Below, piece by piece: positions 24,138 through 35,129 of a DNA stretch of 64,000 nt. The stretch comes from Batillaria attramentaria (taxonomy: Eukaryota > Mollusca > Gastropoda > Batillariidae). The notes under the pieces were generated by a model, which saw nothing but the letters and a program-made list of their open reading frames with translations, was not told the origin of the DNA and made no database searches. Numbering within the stretch: position 1 is the first letter of the stretch; every line of letters starts with the position of its first letter. The stretch covers positions 782,001 to 846,000 of the forward strand of contig JACVVK020000054.1 of NCBI GenBank assembly GCA_018292915.2, in the 5' to 3' direction. The translations under genes were made by a program, and so were the position numbers.

Positions 24138-24395
24138 CTGAAACAAGAAAGAAGACGATGTAAGGTACTGCTGCAGGCGGGTGCAAAGCAGAAATCACAT
24201 GTTTTTCATGCAGAAGCACGGACAAAGTCGCTAAGGAGCACGAACACAATGCATGTACCGCACTATTCGAGCGGCGAGCTTTGAACACCCACGGAGGTAT
24301 GAACATTTTCCGTGCAGAATGATGCATTTCATCGCCACGCAAACAGTGTGTTTCACAGTGTTAGAGTGTAAAAGGAGAAAAACAAAACAAAAACA

Positions 24396-25300
24396 AACAA
24401 ACAAAAAACTGCAGAGTATACTCCATTTCAGACCCATTTCACGTCGAGCACTTGTTACGAATAACCTCTTTCGTACACACAAACAGTATGTGCACATGAA
24501 AAAAAAAAAGCAGATACAGAACACGGACGAACTGTTCCAACAAATGCAAGTGAAAAGAGTTTTTTGTTGTTGTTGTTTTTTTTTTTTTTTTTTTGGGGGG
24601 GGGTGTTTTTTGTTTTGTTTGCAACAAGTTAATAAAAGATAAACAAACAAAGAAACACATCAACAAAAAGAACAAAACGTTAACACAACACCAACATTCT
24701 ACGGCTGTCTTCGACAAAGATTTAAATATGCAGTATAACAGGGCCCATCCAATAAAGTTGTTTCTGAAAATTTCTGCTATTTTGTTGTTGTTAGAGGTTA
24801 GTCTCTCTCTCTCTCTATTTTTTTTCAAATCTGTCAGACCTACCAAAGACCCTAGATCTGCCGCGCTATAGCGAAATCTGCCCCATCTTATACTGCTATT
24901 TCTGTTTTATTTAAACCCGATACTTATTTCTTGAAAGAAAAGACACACTGATGTTACTGATTCCCAATTCGCTTCTAAAACACGCGCATCCGTACATCAG
25001 GTCTAAGAAGAAACGAGATAAACCGGTGGTCATAGACGTGCGTACACATCAGTGTACTGTTACCAAACTCCTGATACATAATCCCACCCGCAGCTGAAAA
25101 ACATTTCTGATTCATCTTCCCAATGCACTCGTCTAACTTCCTTCGTTGTGGAGACAGCATGAGCCCAGGTGTTTTGCTCGATGGCCATGATATGTCGTTA
25201 CTAATTTGAAACTGCCTCCGACAGCCTTTGCCAATACAAGACAATGACTTCGTACGTGGAGGAGCGCACGGATGCAGATGCAACACCTGCAAAAGCCCCA
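24396..25300. other. No gene seen
   Basis: A/C-rich runs, a T19G9 tract and a short CT tract at 24801-24815. A minus-strand frame of 108 codons (24975-25301) has no motif or splice sites. Confidence 0.5.
24576..24603. repeat. Poly(T)-poly(G) tract (inverse of CnAn)
   Basis: T19 directly followed by G9. Confidence 0.97.
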
Positions 25301-25307
25301 AACCCTC

Positions 25308-25310
<3 letters not shown>

Positions 25311-25339
<29 letters not shown>
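25311..25339. repeat. (CA)n microsatellite
   Basis: About 14 CA units, followed by a C-rich stretch. Confidence 0.97.
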
Positions 25340-25341
<2 letters not shown>

Positions 25342-25632
25342 TTCCACCGCCCATTCCCTCAACCCCCTCCCCCCACTCCACACACCCCACCCCCTTCAAG
25401 GGCCTCTCCCTTGCAGTGATTTTTGCCTAGACTATTTCAAGTTCCCCCGGGCAGGGGAGCTAGCTAACTACTTGCACAAGAAAGAAAACTCACAAACCAG
25501 AGATCGTTAAGTGTTGCCAAACAAAAGGACAGAAACAGCAACAGACGGTGAAGCGATAGCAAAATGGGTATGCACTTTCCGGGGGGAAAAAAATCACCCA
25601 CGCTGCACTGTGTAATCTGGATGCAGCTGGTA

Positions 25633-25685
25633 ATGTCAAAATTACGGATCGGAAACAACTGGCGATGTCAAAATTACGGATCGGA
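25633..25685. repeat. 32-bp-period duplication
   Basis: ATGTCAAAATTACGGATCGG occurs at 25633 and 25665; a related GGTAATG/GGCGATG precedes each. Confidence 0.95.
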
Positions 25686-25937
25686 CGCATCCGCTGTCAA
25701 GCCGTGAAGAGCCCGGGACTCTGGAAAGGAAAACGGGGGAAAATGGAAATCGGAGATGGAGCAGGGGTCAATGGCTACGCATTCGGTTTACCCTATGAGG
25801 AGTCACAGTGCAAACTGCTGTTGACTTAGAATGTGTAGGCACAAACAGTTACCAGTCTTTGATTGTTAGTTTTTACTACGGGCAACTGAGTCACGATCTG
25901 GACAATAGTTTTCCTACATTTAAAGTATGTTTCTGTT

Positions 25938-25939
<2 letters not shown>

Positions 25940-26022
<83 letters not shown>
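25940..26022. repeat. (GT)n microsatellite
   Basis: About 41 uninterrupted units. Confidence 0.98.
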
Positions 26023-26023
<1 letters not shown>

Positions 26024-26029
26024 GTTTTG

Positions 26030-27180
26030 TTCTTGCTGTTTGTTTTGTTGGAGGGTTTTGGTAGTTTTTGTTGATTTGTTGGTCGGGTTTTTTTTTGTAG
26101 GGTGGGGGGTGGGGGTGTAGGTGGAGTGTTTTGTTTTGCTTTTTTGTCGTTTGTTGCATTTGTTCATTCGGGGTGGGGGAGAGGGTGTCAGTATGCATGT
26201 GTCTAAGTGCCACTGGGATGATTGTTTTACTTTTTTTTTTTCAATACCTACTGTTTAAACATCACAGCGGCACTTACACACATACATTCTGACACCCCCT
26301 CCCCCCCCCCCCCTCGTTGATGGAAGGCTAAAGAAAAGTCTGTTTTGAAAACAAAATTGGAAATACCTTCGTTGCGATTTACAGTCCCTAAAACCACAAA
26401 AAAAAAACCCCGAAAAAAAAATAAAAAAAAATCAAACCGAATTCCATGTCGAGTTGTCGAATGTTCATCAAATGATGCAGTCACCTAATGAACTACGTCC
26501 ACATTTCATTTAGCGCCCTGTTGCACTGGATGTCAAACACTGACTGCATCATGCTTTTGTTTCTCTTCGTGGGGGAAAAAGAGCATTCTATTTATTTTGG
26601 GGACTGTTTAAAGCAGTGTTCATTTCACTCCAGTTCATCTCCTGGATATACAGAATTCTGTAAGATTTGGGAGACTCCCCCCCCCCCCCCTTTCTACGCC
26701 TATTCTTTTCCTGTCTGTGTTCCCCCCCGTTTCTTCTGGAAACTGTTTCCAAATCCCAAACTCCCTCTTTCTTAACCTCACACCAGAAAGCACACCAGAA
26801 AATCCTCCTCGAAATGCTCTTGATTCATCATTCATATCCAACGGGCATTCAGCACACAAATCCTTGCTTTCAGGAGAGGATCGGGAAAACCCGGAAAAAA
26901 AGAAAACATAGCCTCAACACTGATTCCCCCCATTCCTAACAGTCATTCATCATTGTGCATTTTCTGTCGACAAGCTGGCAAATTCCTCATAGCGTTAGCT
27001 ATTGAAGGATCGCCAGCAGCAAGGACTAGAGTTCAGCGTCGGGAACCGGGTTTGTAAAGCAAGGGGAATTGACGGAGCTCTCCTCTCGACAAAACCTCCA
27101 AATCCCTGTTGATAAAACACAACAGATGTGTCTTGCCGCGCCTGTCTGTTTTATTTCTATCTTATTTATTTTCTTTACCA
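26030..27180. other. No gene seen
   Basis: T/G-rich to 26180, a C17 run at about 26297-26313, A-runs at 26399-26430, then C/T-rich sequence. No convincing exon before the 27189 candidate. Confidence 0.5.
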
Positions 27181-27188
27181 CTGTGCAG

Positions 27189-27239
27189 CGTGATCGGCAC
27201 GTGCGTTTCCTCGAGGAAGAGCTGGCTTGGTCTAATCCA
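27189..27239 (+). CDS. Candidate 51-nt phase-0 exon, possible partner of the 22376-22581 exon
   Basis: Seen: a pyrimidine-rich run (TTTATTTTCTTTACCACTGTGCAG) ends at 27188. Then 17 codons read RDRHVRFLEEELAWSNP, followed by the donor GTAAGA at 27240. Both boundaries are phase 0, matching the phase-0 end of the 22581 exon, so the two would join as ...DNMEY-RDRHVRFLEEEL. The charged, heptad-compatible sequence looks coding but is too short to place. The frame stays open beyond the donor for about 20 codons, so splice use is not forced by a stop. Tentative. Confidence 0.27.
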
Positions 27240-27316
27240 GTAAGAAATCAGATCTTTTCTTTAGTACGCCCGCGAATTGGAAGGCCCATTTTCAAAAGAT
27301 GACTAAGCTTTATGCA

Positions 27317-27537
27317 AGACAGAATTCGTTTTGGAACAGTTGTGCATGTTGAGTGCGCATGCACGTTCGAAAAGGTCTGTCCTGATAAGTAGAGCTGTGG
27401 ATGCCACGCACTGGCGTCTGCTGGTTGTGCGAACGAGACCTGCAGCGGCCGACAGCTCTCTTAATCAATTGTTCCCGCACGCCTGTAGCAGACGCAGTGT
27501 TTGTTCATAGGTTAGGCTTCTGGTAGTTCGGTTCCAA
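27317..27537 (+). repeat. Dispersed direct duplication D, copy 1
   Basis: About 220 bp from AGACAGAATTCG to GGTAGTTCGGTTCCA, highly similar to copy 2 at 27989-28217. One reading of it (GTVVHVECAC, SCGCH, GCANETCSGR) is Cys-rich but broken by stops here. Confidence 0.92.
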
Positions 27538-27988
27538 CGAGCTCGGGTAACCCATGAGTGATCGGGGAAGTCACATCCTGGGTTAGGGATCCAAGCGAAC
27601 AAACTTTTTGGTGGCTACATCTTTTGCGTGGTGGCTGACCAGAGGAAAACGTCAGGCTAATGTAAGAAAAATGGCAGCGTACCTAAGCTGTACGATGATT
27701 TTTACAAGCTGAACTTGACTGAAGTTAGAATGGGATCCCCTGTGGCGCACGGCGAACCTCACCTTGCAGTGTTAGCATGGGACCTTTTCCACTGAGACGC
27801 GCACGCACTGTAGCTTGTAGGGCTAAAGTGTATATTTTCATGGAGCGTTATTCAGCGCCAGTTGTGTCCTATCATTATGTAAATATTGGTGCAGCCACCA
27901 CAGAGATATTAATGTGTTGATTTTTTTCCCATGGTTGGATACATGACCCTCGATTACAGGAGAGGGACATCATGACAATAATTGTGAA

Positions 27989-28217
27989 AGACAGCATTCG
28001 CTGTGGAACAGTTGTGCATGTTGAGTGCGCATGCATGCCCGAAAAGGTATATCCTGACAAATACAGCTGTGGATGCCATATAAGCTTACTGGCGTCTGCT
28101 GGTTGTGCGAACGAGACCTTCAGCGGCCGAAAGCTCTCTTATCAACGTGTGCCCGCATGGCTGTAGCAGACGCTGTGCTTTTCGTTCATAGGTTAGGCTT
28201 CCGGTAGTTTGGTTCCA
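27989..28217 (+). repeat. Dispersed direct duplication D, copy 2, with open Cys-rich frame
   Basis: Matches copy 1, with an 8-bp insert near 28080. The frame starting at the ATG of 27972 stays open 64 codons and reads GTVVHVECACMPEKVYPDKY, then SCGCH and GCANETF. An acceptor-like GATTACAG ends at 27959 and a GTATAT donor-like site follows AAAAG at 28046. The similarity runs straight through the donor-like site in both copies, so this behaves as a repeat, not as paired exons. Unrecognised; probably non-coding. Confidence 0.85.
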
Positions 28218-28290
28218 TCCTGCGTGAGGCTGCTACTGCGCATGGTGTCCAGGGCGTGCGGTGCAAGACACGACCAAAACAGCTCAGAAC

Positions 28291-28365
28291 ACTGGCCCCC
28301 GTAGTGTAGTGGTTAGCACTTCGTACCATGGACTGGAAGACCCGGGTTCGAGTCCCAGCCGAGGC
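28291..28365 (+). mobile_element. tRNA-like SINE head, second type
   Basis: CCCGTAGTGTAGTGGTTAGC gives an A box and GGGTTCGAGTCCCAGCC a B box, about 75 bp together, as in tRNA-Asp/Glu-like heads. The acceptor stem does not pair, so it is not a working tRNA gene. The sequence after it may be the SINE body; no tail was recognised. Confidence 0.6.
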
Positions 28366-28679
28366 AAGCAGGAATTTTCCTGTGTTATTCTACGGGGCCA
28401 ACTCAGGCCAATGCATTTGCAAAGGAAAACGTTACACCCAACCAAGCACTCAGTCGACGAATCACTCAATGCAGACTTTGTACGAACGACGACGGTTGAG
28501 AAAGGTCTTCTCAAACCCCAGGACAAGGAACATGCGATTGCGTCTGCGGACGAAATTACAGAGGGGAAATCAGGGCGTATGATTACGTACCATACCGTCA
28601 CTTTTACGCACAATACATGGGGTTTGCCTGATGCAATTCTCTGTCGATTTTGAGAGAAGGAGGCGAAGATGTAGGGAAG

Positions 28680-28790
28680 TGTGTGTGTGTGTGGGGGGGG
28701 GGGGAGGAGGAGAAAGGTGAAGATGTAGGGATAGAGGAGGAGGGAAGACGGGGTGAAGGGGTGGGGGTGGGGTGGGGGGGGGCACACAAA
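28680..28790. repeat. G-rich low-complexity tract with short GT repeat
   Basis: (GT)n at 28680-28693, then G and GGA-rich sequence with a partly repeated unit (AGGAGAAAGGTGAAGATGTA). Confidence 0.9.
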
Positions 28791-29107
28791 GGGAATCTTG
28801 GTCCTCGGTGACAGTTAAGACGAAGGGGGGTAGACGTTTCTGTCGATACCCTGTTTTCCTCGGCATGAAGCGCCAGCCACCTGCTGCCGGTGTTACAGGG
28901 CAAATTACCGCCCACGCGAGGCCCTCTCAAACATTTTCTTTTTGTCTTCTTACTTGCTACCAGCGTAACCAAGATTGATCCAAGTCATTCAAGACTGGAA
29001 CGAGTGGCAGTTTAGCCACAGCTCACGGTCATCGCTTGAAAGTGCAATACCATTATCGAATAATATAGGGTATCTCATCTAGGGGACTTTCTGTTATCTG
29101 ACGATGT

Positions 29108-29360
29108 GTTGTTGTTGTTATTGCTAATGACGATGATGGTGATGGTGAGGATGATGATGGCGAGCACGATGGTGGTAGTGACGACGACGGCGGTGGTGAT
29201 GACGATGACGACTAGGATGAGAAGGATGAGGATGGTGGTGGTGGTGATTGTGATGATGATAAGGAGGAGGAGGAGGGTGATGGTGGTAGTGCTGGTGGTC
29301 TTGGTGGTGGTGGTGGTGGTGGTGATGATGATGATGATGATGACGATGATGATAATGATG
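29108..29360. repeat. (GAT/GGT)n cryptic trinucleotide repeat
   Basis: About 250 bp of mixed GAT, GGT and GAC triplets. Long frames in several phases are artefacts of this. Confidence 0.97.
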
Positions 29361-29399
29361 ATGTCCACGTTGTACTGCACGCAAGAGTACTGCACGCAA

Positions 29400-30220
29400 G
29401 AAGTTCACCGCTAGTAGTTGTTATTTTTTTTACGCCGTTGCCGCTGTTGTGTCCGTCTGATGCACTCGAACAACACAAATATACTTTTCTACGGACGCCA
29501 TGCTGACCACCACCATCACAAGCAACGGCACCACCACCTCCAACGACATGTCCTGAACTGAAATAAAGGGGACGGACTCTTTCTTCAAAGCATCTTCCTA
29601 ACAGAAATGACACCGGTTTACGGGGGAAAAAAAAAAAGAAAAAAAGGGAGGGGTAAAACAAAGCTGTCAATCAATAGGAGGCAAGAGATGGAGTTGCCGG
29701 AGAAGCCAGCGTGCTGTCAGAAGGGGAGGTAGCTCAGATCTGACTTTCCGCCCTACGTTACACTGGTCTTCGATCTTGCAGTAACGGGATATCTCGCTTT
29801 TTTTGTCCCTTCAACTGCAGATGACATTTTGTAACACCTGATACACAATGAGGAAAAGGCACAAAAAAAAAATCCAAACTACAAAAACTTGATGAATTTT
29901 TTCTTGAAAAAAAAAGGGAAATAATGTCCCAAAAAAGGCCAAGAAACAAAGGAAAGAAGAGCGGATGAAATGAATATGCTCGGTCAAAATCGTTAAGAAA
30001 GTTCAAAGAGATTCCATAACACCTAAGGGGCATAGTTTGAACATAAAGCCATTTCAAGAAGAAATTTCAAAAAATAATCTGCAGAAACTCGAGGCCTTTA
30101 AAAAAGCAAACACCTAAACTATGAAACATACAGGGAAGAAATGAATAAGCGTGGTAAAAAAAAGGGCGACAGTTCAGAGAGATCTGAGGACAACTCAACG
30201 AAAGATCCAAAATAAAGACG
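29400..30220. other. No gene seen
   Basis: A-rich. A minus-strand TTTATTTCAGTTCAG followed by an open stretch (29470-29560) was considered as an exon but lacks a good donor. Confidence 0.5.
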
Positions 30221-30264
30221 TGGGTTTTGTTGTTGTTGTTTCTGTTTTTGGTGTTTTTTGTGGC

Positions 30265-30335
30265 CCGGGGGGGGGGGGGGGGGGGGGCTTTTCTTGTTGT
30301 TTTTGACTTTTTTAAGGGGGGGGGGGGGGGGAAGG
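30265..30335. repeat. Two long G-runs
   Basis: G runs of about 22 and 16 bases separated by a T-rich linker; strong G-quadruplex potential. Confidence 0.95.
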
Positions 30336-30613
30336 GTGGTGTTGTTGTTGTTTCATGGGGAGGGGGGATCTGTTTGTTCTGTTTTCACTAACATATGGAC
30401 AAACACCATAAAAAGGAAAACGGTAGTCTGAGTTTAAACCCCGTGTCCAGGGCCAATCACAGAAAAAACACAGCGAAAAAAGTTAAACGTTTGATTGCAC
30501 GATGCAAAGAAGAAACTTTAAAAAAAAAGCAAAACGATCGCGGATACCGCAAATAAAAAGAAGTCGCGTTTTTAAGAATGAAGGCATCCATTGATTCTAA
30601 TTTCCCCGTTAAT

Positions 30614-30614
<1 letters not shown>

Positions 30615-30703
<89 letters not shown>
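30615..30703. repeat. (CA)n microsatellite
   Basis: About 44 units, followed by TTTG-rich sequence. Confidence 0.98.
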
Positions 30704-30706
<3 letters not shown>

Positions 30707-31254
30707 TGATTTTGTTTGTTTGTTTGCATTTTTGCTTGTTTGTTGCATTTTTGCTTGTTTGTTTCTTTCTTATGTTTGTCTGTTTGTTCGTTTCTTTGGC
30801 TGGTTGGTTGGTTGGCTGGCTTTTATCGTGATTGGGTGGGGTTTTGCTGTTGTTCTATGTGTGTCATTCTTTCTGTTTCCGTTTTCCTGTCCGCGAAGAA
30901 AAAAATAAATTGCGTACTATTACACAGGTTACACCATGGAAAAGACAGTTAAACTCACTCTTGTTGACAGAAATCGCATCCTTCACCATCCAGTTTCTCC
31001 GTCACAAACACGCTTACAACCGCACCCTAGTCTAACCATCTCCAGCCGGTAACCGATCAATACATAAAGCAAGGCTTGTTACACACACCCAGCCTTATCA
31101 AATAGCATCATCTTATAGACTACATGACACGATAAACACTTTTTACCTCCGATGTCAACTGCTTGCAGCATTTTTTTTTTTTAACCGAGGCATTGAATTC
31201 TTTACAGCAAGAAACCCGCGCGTGCACCACGTGAAAGAAAACAATGATATAGAA

Positions 31255-31301
31255 GGGTGGGTAGGTGTTCTGGGGTTTAACGTCCTTTTCCACCACATAC
31301 T
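31255..31301 (-). mobile_element. SINE family A: 47-bp tail-only insertion with 13-bp target-site duplication
   Basis: The inverted tail (GGGGTTTAACGTCCTTTTCC and CACATACT) is bracketed by CAATGATATAGAA at 31242-31254 and 31302-31314, a perfect duplication. This is an extreme 5' truncation expected from aborted target-primed reverse transcription. Confidence 0.93.
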
Positions 31302-31379
31302 CAATGATATAGAATGTGCATGGTATTGCACGAATTACGAATAGTCCCCCCCCCCCCGCCCTCCCCCCCCCCAACCCAA

Positions 31380-33390
31380 ACGCCCACATGGCATTCTAAT
31401 GATGAGAATGGTATTGTAATAATGAAAAAGAATTCTAATGATGAGAATATTATTAGTGTATGAGAGAATTAATAATGAGAATAGCATTACGAGTATCACA
31501 AGAAAGAATTATAATGACGAGAATAGTATTGTTATACAGACAATTACAACAATTGAGTAAAATACTACTACACGAAAAAATTGTTGTAATGAGAACAGCA
31601 TTATTATAGCCACAGTTATTTCTTACGTTGGCAGACCATAAGGTCAATTACATGGACAGAGCTTGAACGAAACGGAACAAAACGAAACGAAAACGCAGTT
31701 CGCGGTGGTGATTCTAAAGTTGGCTCAATCATTTTGGTGTCCGTGACTCGTTTCATTTAAGAAAAACGAAGTCTTCGCTGCCGCATATATTTGCGTTATC
31801 TCACACATCAGTCACTTCATGCAAAGCTCTGCGTGGAGACTGCATGTAAGAATTCGGTCAGGAGTAAATAAACCTCGGGTAGGGTGGGAGACTACAACGC
31901 GAATTGCTTGCACAGAACATTAAGACGACAAGATGCACATGTCATTAGTATTACATCTCTCTGAGGAGACGCACTGACTTTCCAACAGCTCTATCAACCA
32001 TTGTCTTACAATTCCGCTACCAAACAAACGGTAGATGGCATCTCTCCGTTGCCGTAGACTGGAAATCAATTTTTCACTCGTTGACGCTCGTCGTAAGCCT
32101 CGCTCCTCTTTCAAGTCTCCGAGGAAAAGTAATGTGAAGTTTATGTCAGTGACGGAATGCTGCGACTGTTTAAAGACGCGTGTCTTGGTTTCAGTTATCG
32201 CACTTGTAGTGCTTTTCTTGCAAAGACGCTGTGAGGGTCAAAACATCCAACCCTTCCCCCTAGGTAGGAGGGAGAATCATGGGATTTTGCTGATCGGTCA
32301 CGCGACAGCTCCCAGTAAAAGCTTTTAAACAGCTCGTAATTCTCAAAAGGTGAGGTGAGAAATTCTTCAATGTTGTTCTAGAAATCCTTCAACCTTCTTC
32401 TAGAAATTCTTCGTTCTTCTTCCCCGCCTCAACAATGCAAGCGACTGTTTAAAGCCAAGTATTTTAGCTTTGAGCCGTCGCGCTTAGATCACTGTGGATT
32501 AGGAAGAGCAAAGAGGAGTAGGAGGGGGTGGGGGTGTCAGGTAGGAGGTACATGACTGCGAAGATTTGTAAAAGGAAGCAACCTGATGTTCCAAGCAAAA
32601 GTATTCAAATAGGTGTACCCCAAATACTAAAATGCTTGGGGTTAACACCATTAAATTCGATTTGTTCTTTTCTTCTTTCCCAATCGCTCTGCTTTGATTA
32701 ATGTCAACCTACAGTGACGAACAACAACAAAATAAAAACCAACCACCCCCCCCCCCCCAAAAAAAAAAGGCAAGAATGTAACTTGATACAGCACAACGTT
32801 GTTTAAGGGATACCATCAACGCATATCCTTACCGGATGTTGACAAAATTCTATGTCGGATATTTGATATTTGTTCCATTCAAACGGAAAGAGAACGTGAG
32901 AGGATAGGAGTCAACCCAGCGGCGAAAAACGACAATTTGTAACTGATACATATTTTGCGCCTTTGAGTGAATCTTTCCCAGATGCCAGTGGGGGGAGCAG
33001 TGGGGGTGGGGTGGGGTGGAGGAGGAGGGGAGATGGGAGGTGGGGGATGCCACTTATACGGAGATCTACCACCATCTGCGAATGGAGTGATGATCCTTGT
33101 TTTGTCTTGAGTACAGCGTGCCGCCATATATTAGGGTTTAAAATAATAATAATAGTTTGAATAAAACCCACCCCCAACCCTCTCTCTCTCTCTCTCTCTG
33201 ACCTGTTATCTTGCTTGTTAGTTTGTGGGTTTTTTCCCCTGTTATTTTCTTACTCACTTTTTCGGTAGCCTAGATTGTTAATTCATCTTTGCATATCATG
33301 TTTGTTTTTGTTTCTTTATTACTGTAAGAATGTAGTGAGGACTTCTTGTAAGAGAGGCAAATATGCCTACAGGAATTATCGTAATATCCT
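31380..33390. other. No gene seen
   Basis: GAATNNTAATGA-type repetitive stretch at 31390-31620, then unique sequence. A plus-strand frame at 32035-32328 (97 codons, one hydrophobic segment) has no splice or promoter support. A C13A10 tract is at 32746. Confidence 0.5.
32746..32768. repeat. Poly(C)-poly(A) composite tract
   Basis: C13 directly followed by A10. Confidence 0.97.
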
Positions 33391-33411
33391 AACATCATCA
33401 TCATCATCTCT

Positions 33412-33583
33412 GGGGAGCCGGGATACCGAATGGTAGAGCGTTGGACTTTCAATGCTCAGGTCGTGAGTTCGAACCCCTGCTGGGGCCAAATGAGTGTGCT
33501 GGCCTTTTTCTCGTTGCTCCGTCTTTGATATCACCCTTACGTGGTGGAAAAGGACGTTAAACTCCCAAACACCCACCCCACCC
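33412..33583 (+). mobile_element. SINE family A, full length, in a (CAT)n/(CT)n site
   Basis: Complete head (GGTAGAGCGTTGGACTTTCA; GTGAGTTCGAACCCC), body (TGTGCTGGCCTTTTTCTCG; TTGATATCACCCTTACGTGG) and tail (GGACGTTAAACTCCCAAACA). CATCATCATCATCATCTCT lies on both sides (33393-33411 and 33588-33606), consistent with target duplication, though the microsatellite nature makes its length uncertain. Confidence 0.95.
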
Positions 33584-33937
33584 TCATCATCATCATCATC
33601 ATCTCTCTCTCTCTCTCTCACAGACATCAAACGCTTTTGTTCTGACACTTAATTCTTCCCTTGCTTTCTTCCACCAGTTTCTAACAACTCGTAAAAAGAA
33701 AAATCCGCAAGGGAAAAAAATTAAGGTTGTCGTGTACCTGCTCAATTAACTGTGATAAATTGTCCCTTTAAACAATGATGCTGATGTGCTTTTATGTAGT
33801 GGCAAATTTAGGTCTCCAGGTATTTCCCTGGATGTCAAAAGAATGAAAGCAGGGTTAATCATCTTTGTTCTCTATTTTTTATTTCGGCAGCAAAATCACA
33901 GAACTTTCCTCGGCACTAGGGCAAGTATTGATCAAGA

Positions 33938-33968
<31 letters not shown>

Positions 33969-34375
33969 CCCATTCATGCACCTTCATTCGTTTCACTTTT
34001 GAACATATACGTAGTTGTTTTGTTTATTTCTTTCTTTGTTTTTATCATTTAGCGCAGCAACGGCATGTTTGGAAAGGGCCATTTGGCCTATAACTTCTAC
34101 CGTTCTCAAATAAAGGAATTCTCTCTCTCTCTCCCTCCTTTTTTCTCTCTCTCCACTACCCCTCCTCCCCCCCCCCCTCTCTCTCGGAATCAAAAGACTC
34201 CAGCATGCAGCATGCAAAAGGAAAGCCAAACTACCACTTCTCCTACAAGCCATCGCCGGTTTCTTGAAGTCTTTTTGCCCTCTCCTCATTGTACACTTGT
34301 GTCGTGGCGCAAGAAACTGCAGGCTTAATTGCACTTTCCTTAATTATTTCCACCTGAGTGACGAAGTCTCCGTCA

Positions 34376-34406
<31 letters not shown>

Positions 34407-34649
34407 GCGCGCTCGCTACAGGCATATCCCGGCAGCCCTCGCGCACGACCTCCTTCCTCGACTTTTTCCGAGAAGGGCATCGTTTTAACCCTCTCGTTGC
34501 GAAAATATTTACTAGTAGCGTATGGAAAATTTACAAGTAAATGAATAAACTGCTATGCGGCCATTCTGGTGCACTGAACTGATCTATAACAGACTGTTTT
34601 CTGACTGTCCTCTTATGGGGGCTGTCACGTCCGTATCAACATGAGCACC

Positions 34650-34865
34650 CCAGCGTGAAGTGCCCCGGTCTAAGTAGCCTGAGGCTGGAAATGCCTTGGG
34701 TCGATCCAGCTTGAAGCTAGAAGTGCCCCAGGTCTAAGCAGCTTGAGACTGGAAGGACCCCAGGTCAATACAGCTTGAGGCTAGAAGTGCCCCGGCCGGG
34801 TTTAAGGAGCTTGAGGTTGGAAGTGCCCCGGGTCAATACAGCTCTACGCTAGAAGTGCCTCGGAG
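34650..34865. repeat. 35-bp-period minisatellite with 70-bp dimer
   Basis: AAGTGCCCCGGGTC alternates with AAGCAGCTTGAG and AATACAGCTTGAG variants, so odd and even units differ; about six units. Confidence 0.9.
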
Positions 34866-35049
34866 TCAAACGAGCCGGGGGGAGTGCACCTGGTTTATAA
34901 CACCTGCCGGCCAACGACCGAGATTACACATACACACCTACTGTGTATTTTTACACTAACAAAACACCCCTTTAAATTCAAACGACATCAGCTGATAACA
35001 CACCTTCTTTGCGAACGACATCAACTTATAACACCCCCTCTCTGACCAA

Positions 35050-35125
35050 GGAGTCGTGAACGCCGGATTGGTGGAGCGCTGGACTCACAATGCACGAATC
35101 GTGTGTTGAAGTCTGGCTTGGAGTC
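35050..35125 (+). mobile_element. Degenerate tRNA-like SINE head
   Basis: GCCGGATTGGTGGAGCGCTGGACTC then AATGCACGAATCGTGTGTTGAAGTCTGGC parallels the head of family A with many changes. No tail. Confidence 0.4.
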
Positions 35126-35129
35126 GCAG

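Noticed and set aside
27960..28046. 29-codon phase-0 exon (ERDIMTIIVKDSIRC...)
   Set aside because: Has an acceptor-like and a weak donor-like site, but overlaps a duplicated repeat whose similarity continues past the donor in both copies.
28291..28365. Functional tRNA gene
   Set aside because: A and B boxes are present, but the acceptor and anticodon stems do not pair; better read as a SINE head.
29470..29565. Minus-strand exon after TTTATTTCAGTTCAG
   Set aside because: Donor is poor (AAAAGTATAT) and the sequence is a GGT-rich stretch next to a simple-repeat region.
32035..32328. 97-codon plus-strand frame with one hydrophobic segment (VLVSVIALVVLFL)
   Set aside because: A single open frame of this length is expected in 64 kb; no splice sites, promoter or conserved motif.
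33680..33752. Plus-strand terminal exon FLTTRKKKNPQGKKIK
   Set aside because: Good acceptor (TTGCTTTCTTCCACCAG), but very short, lysine-rich by A-richness, and a similar CTAACAACTMGTAAAAAG occurs at 38090, pointing to a repeat.
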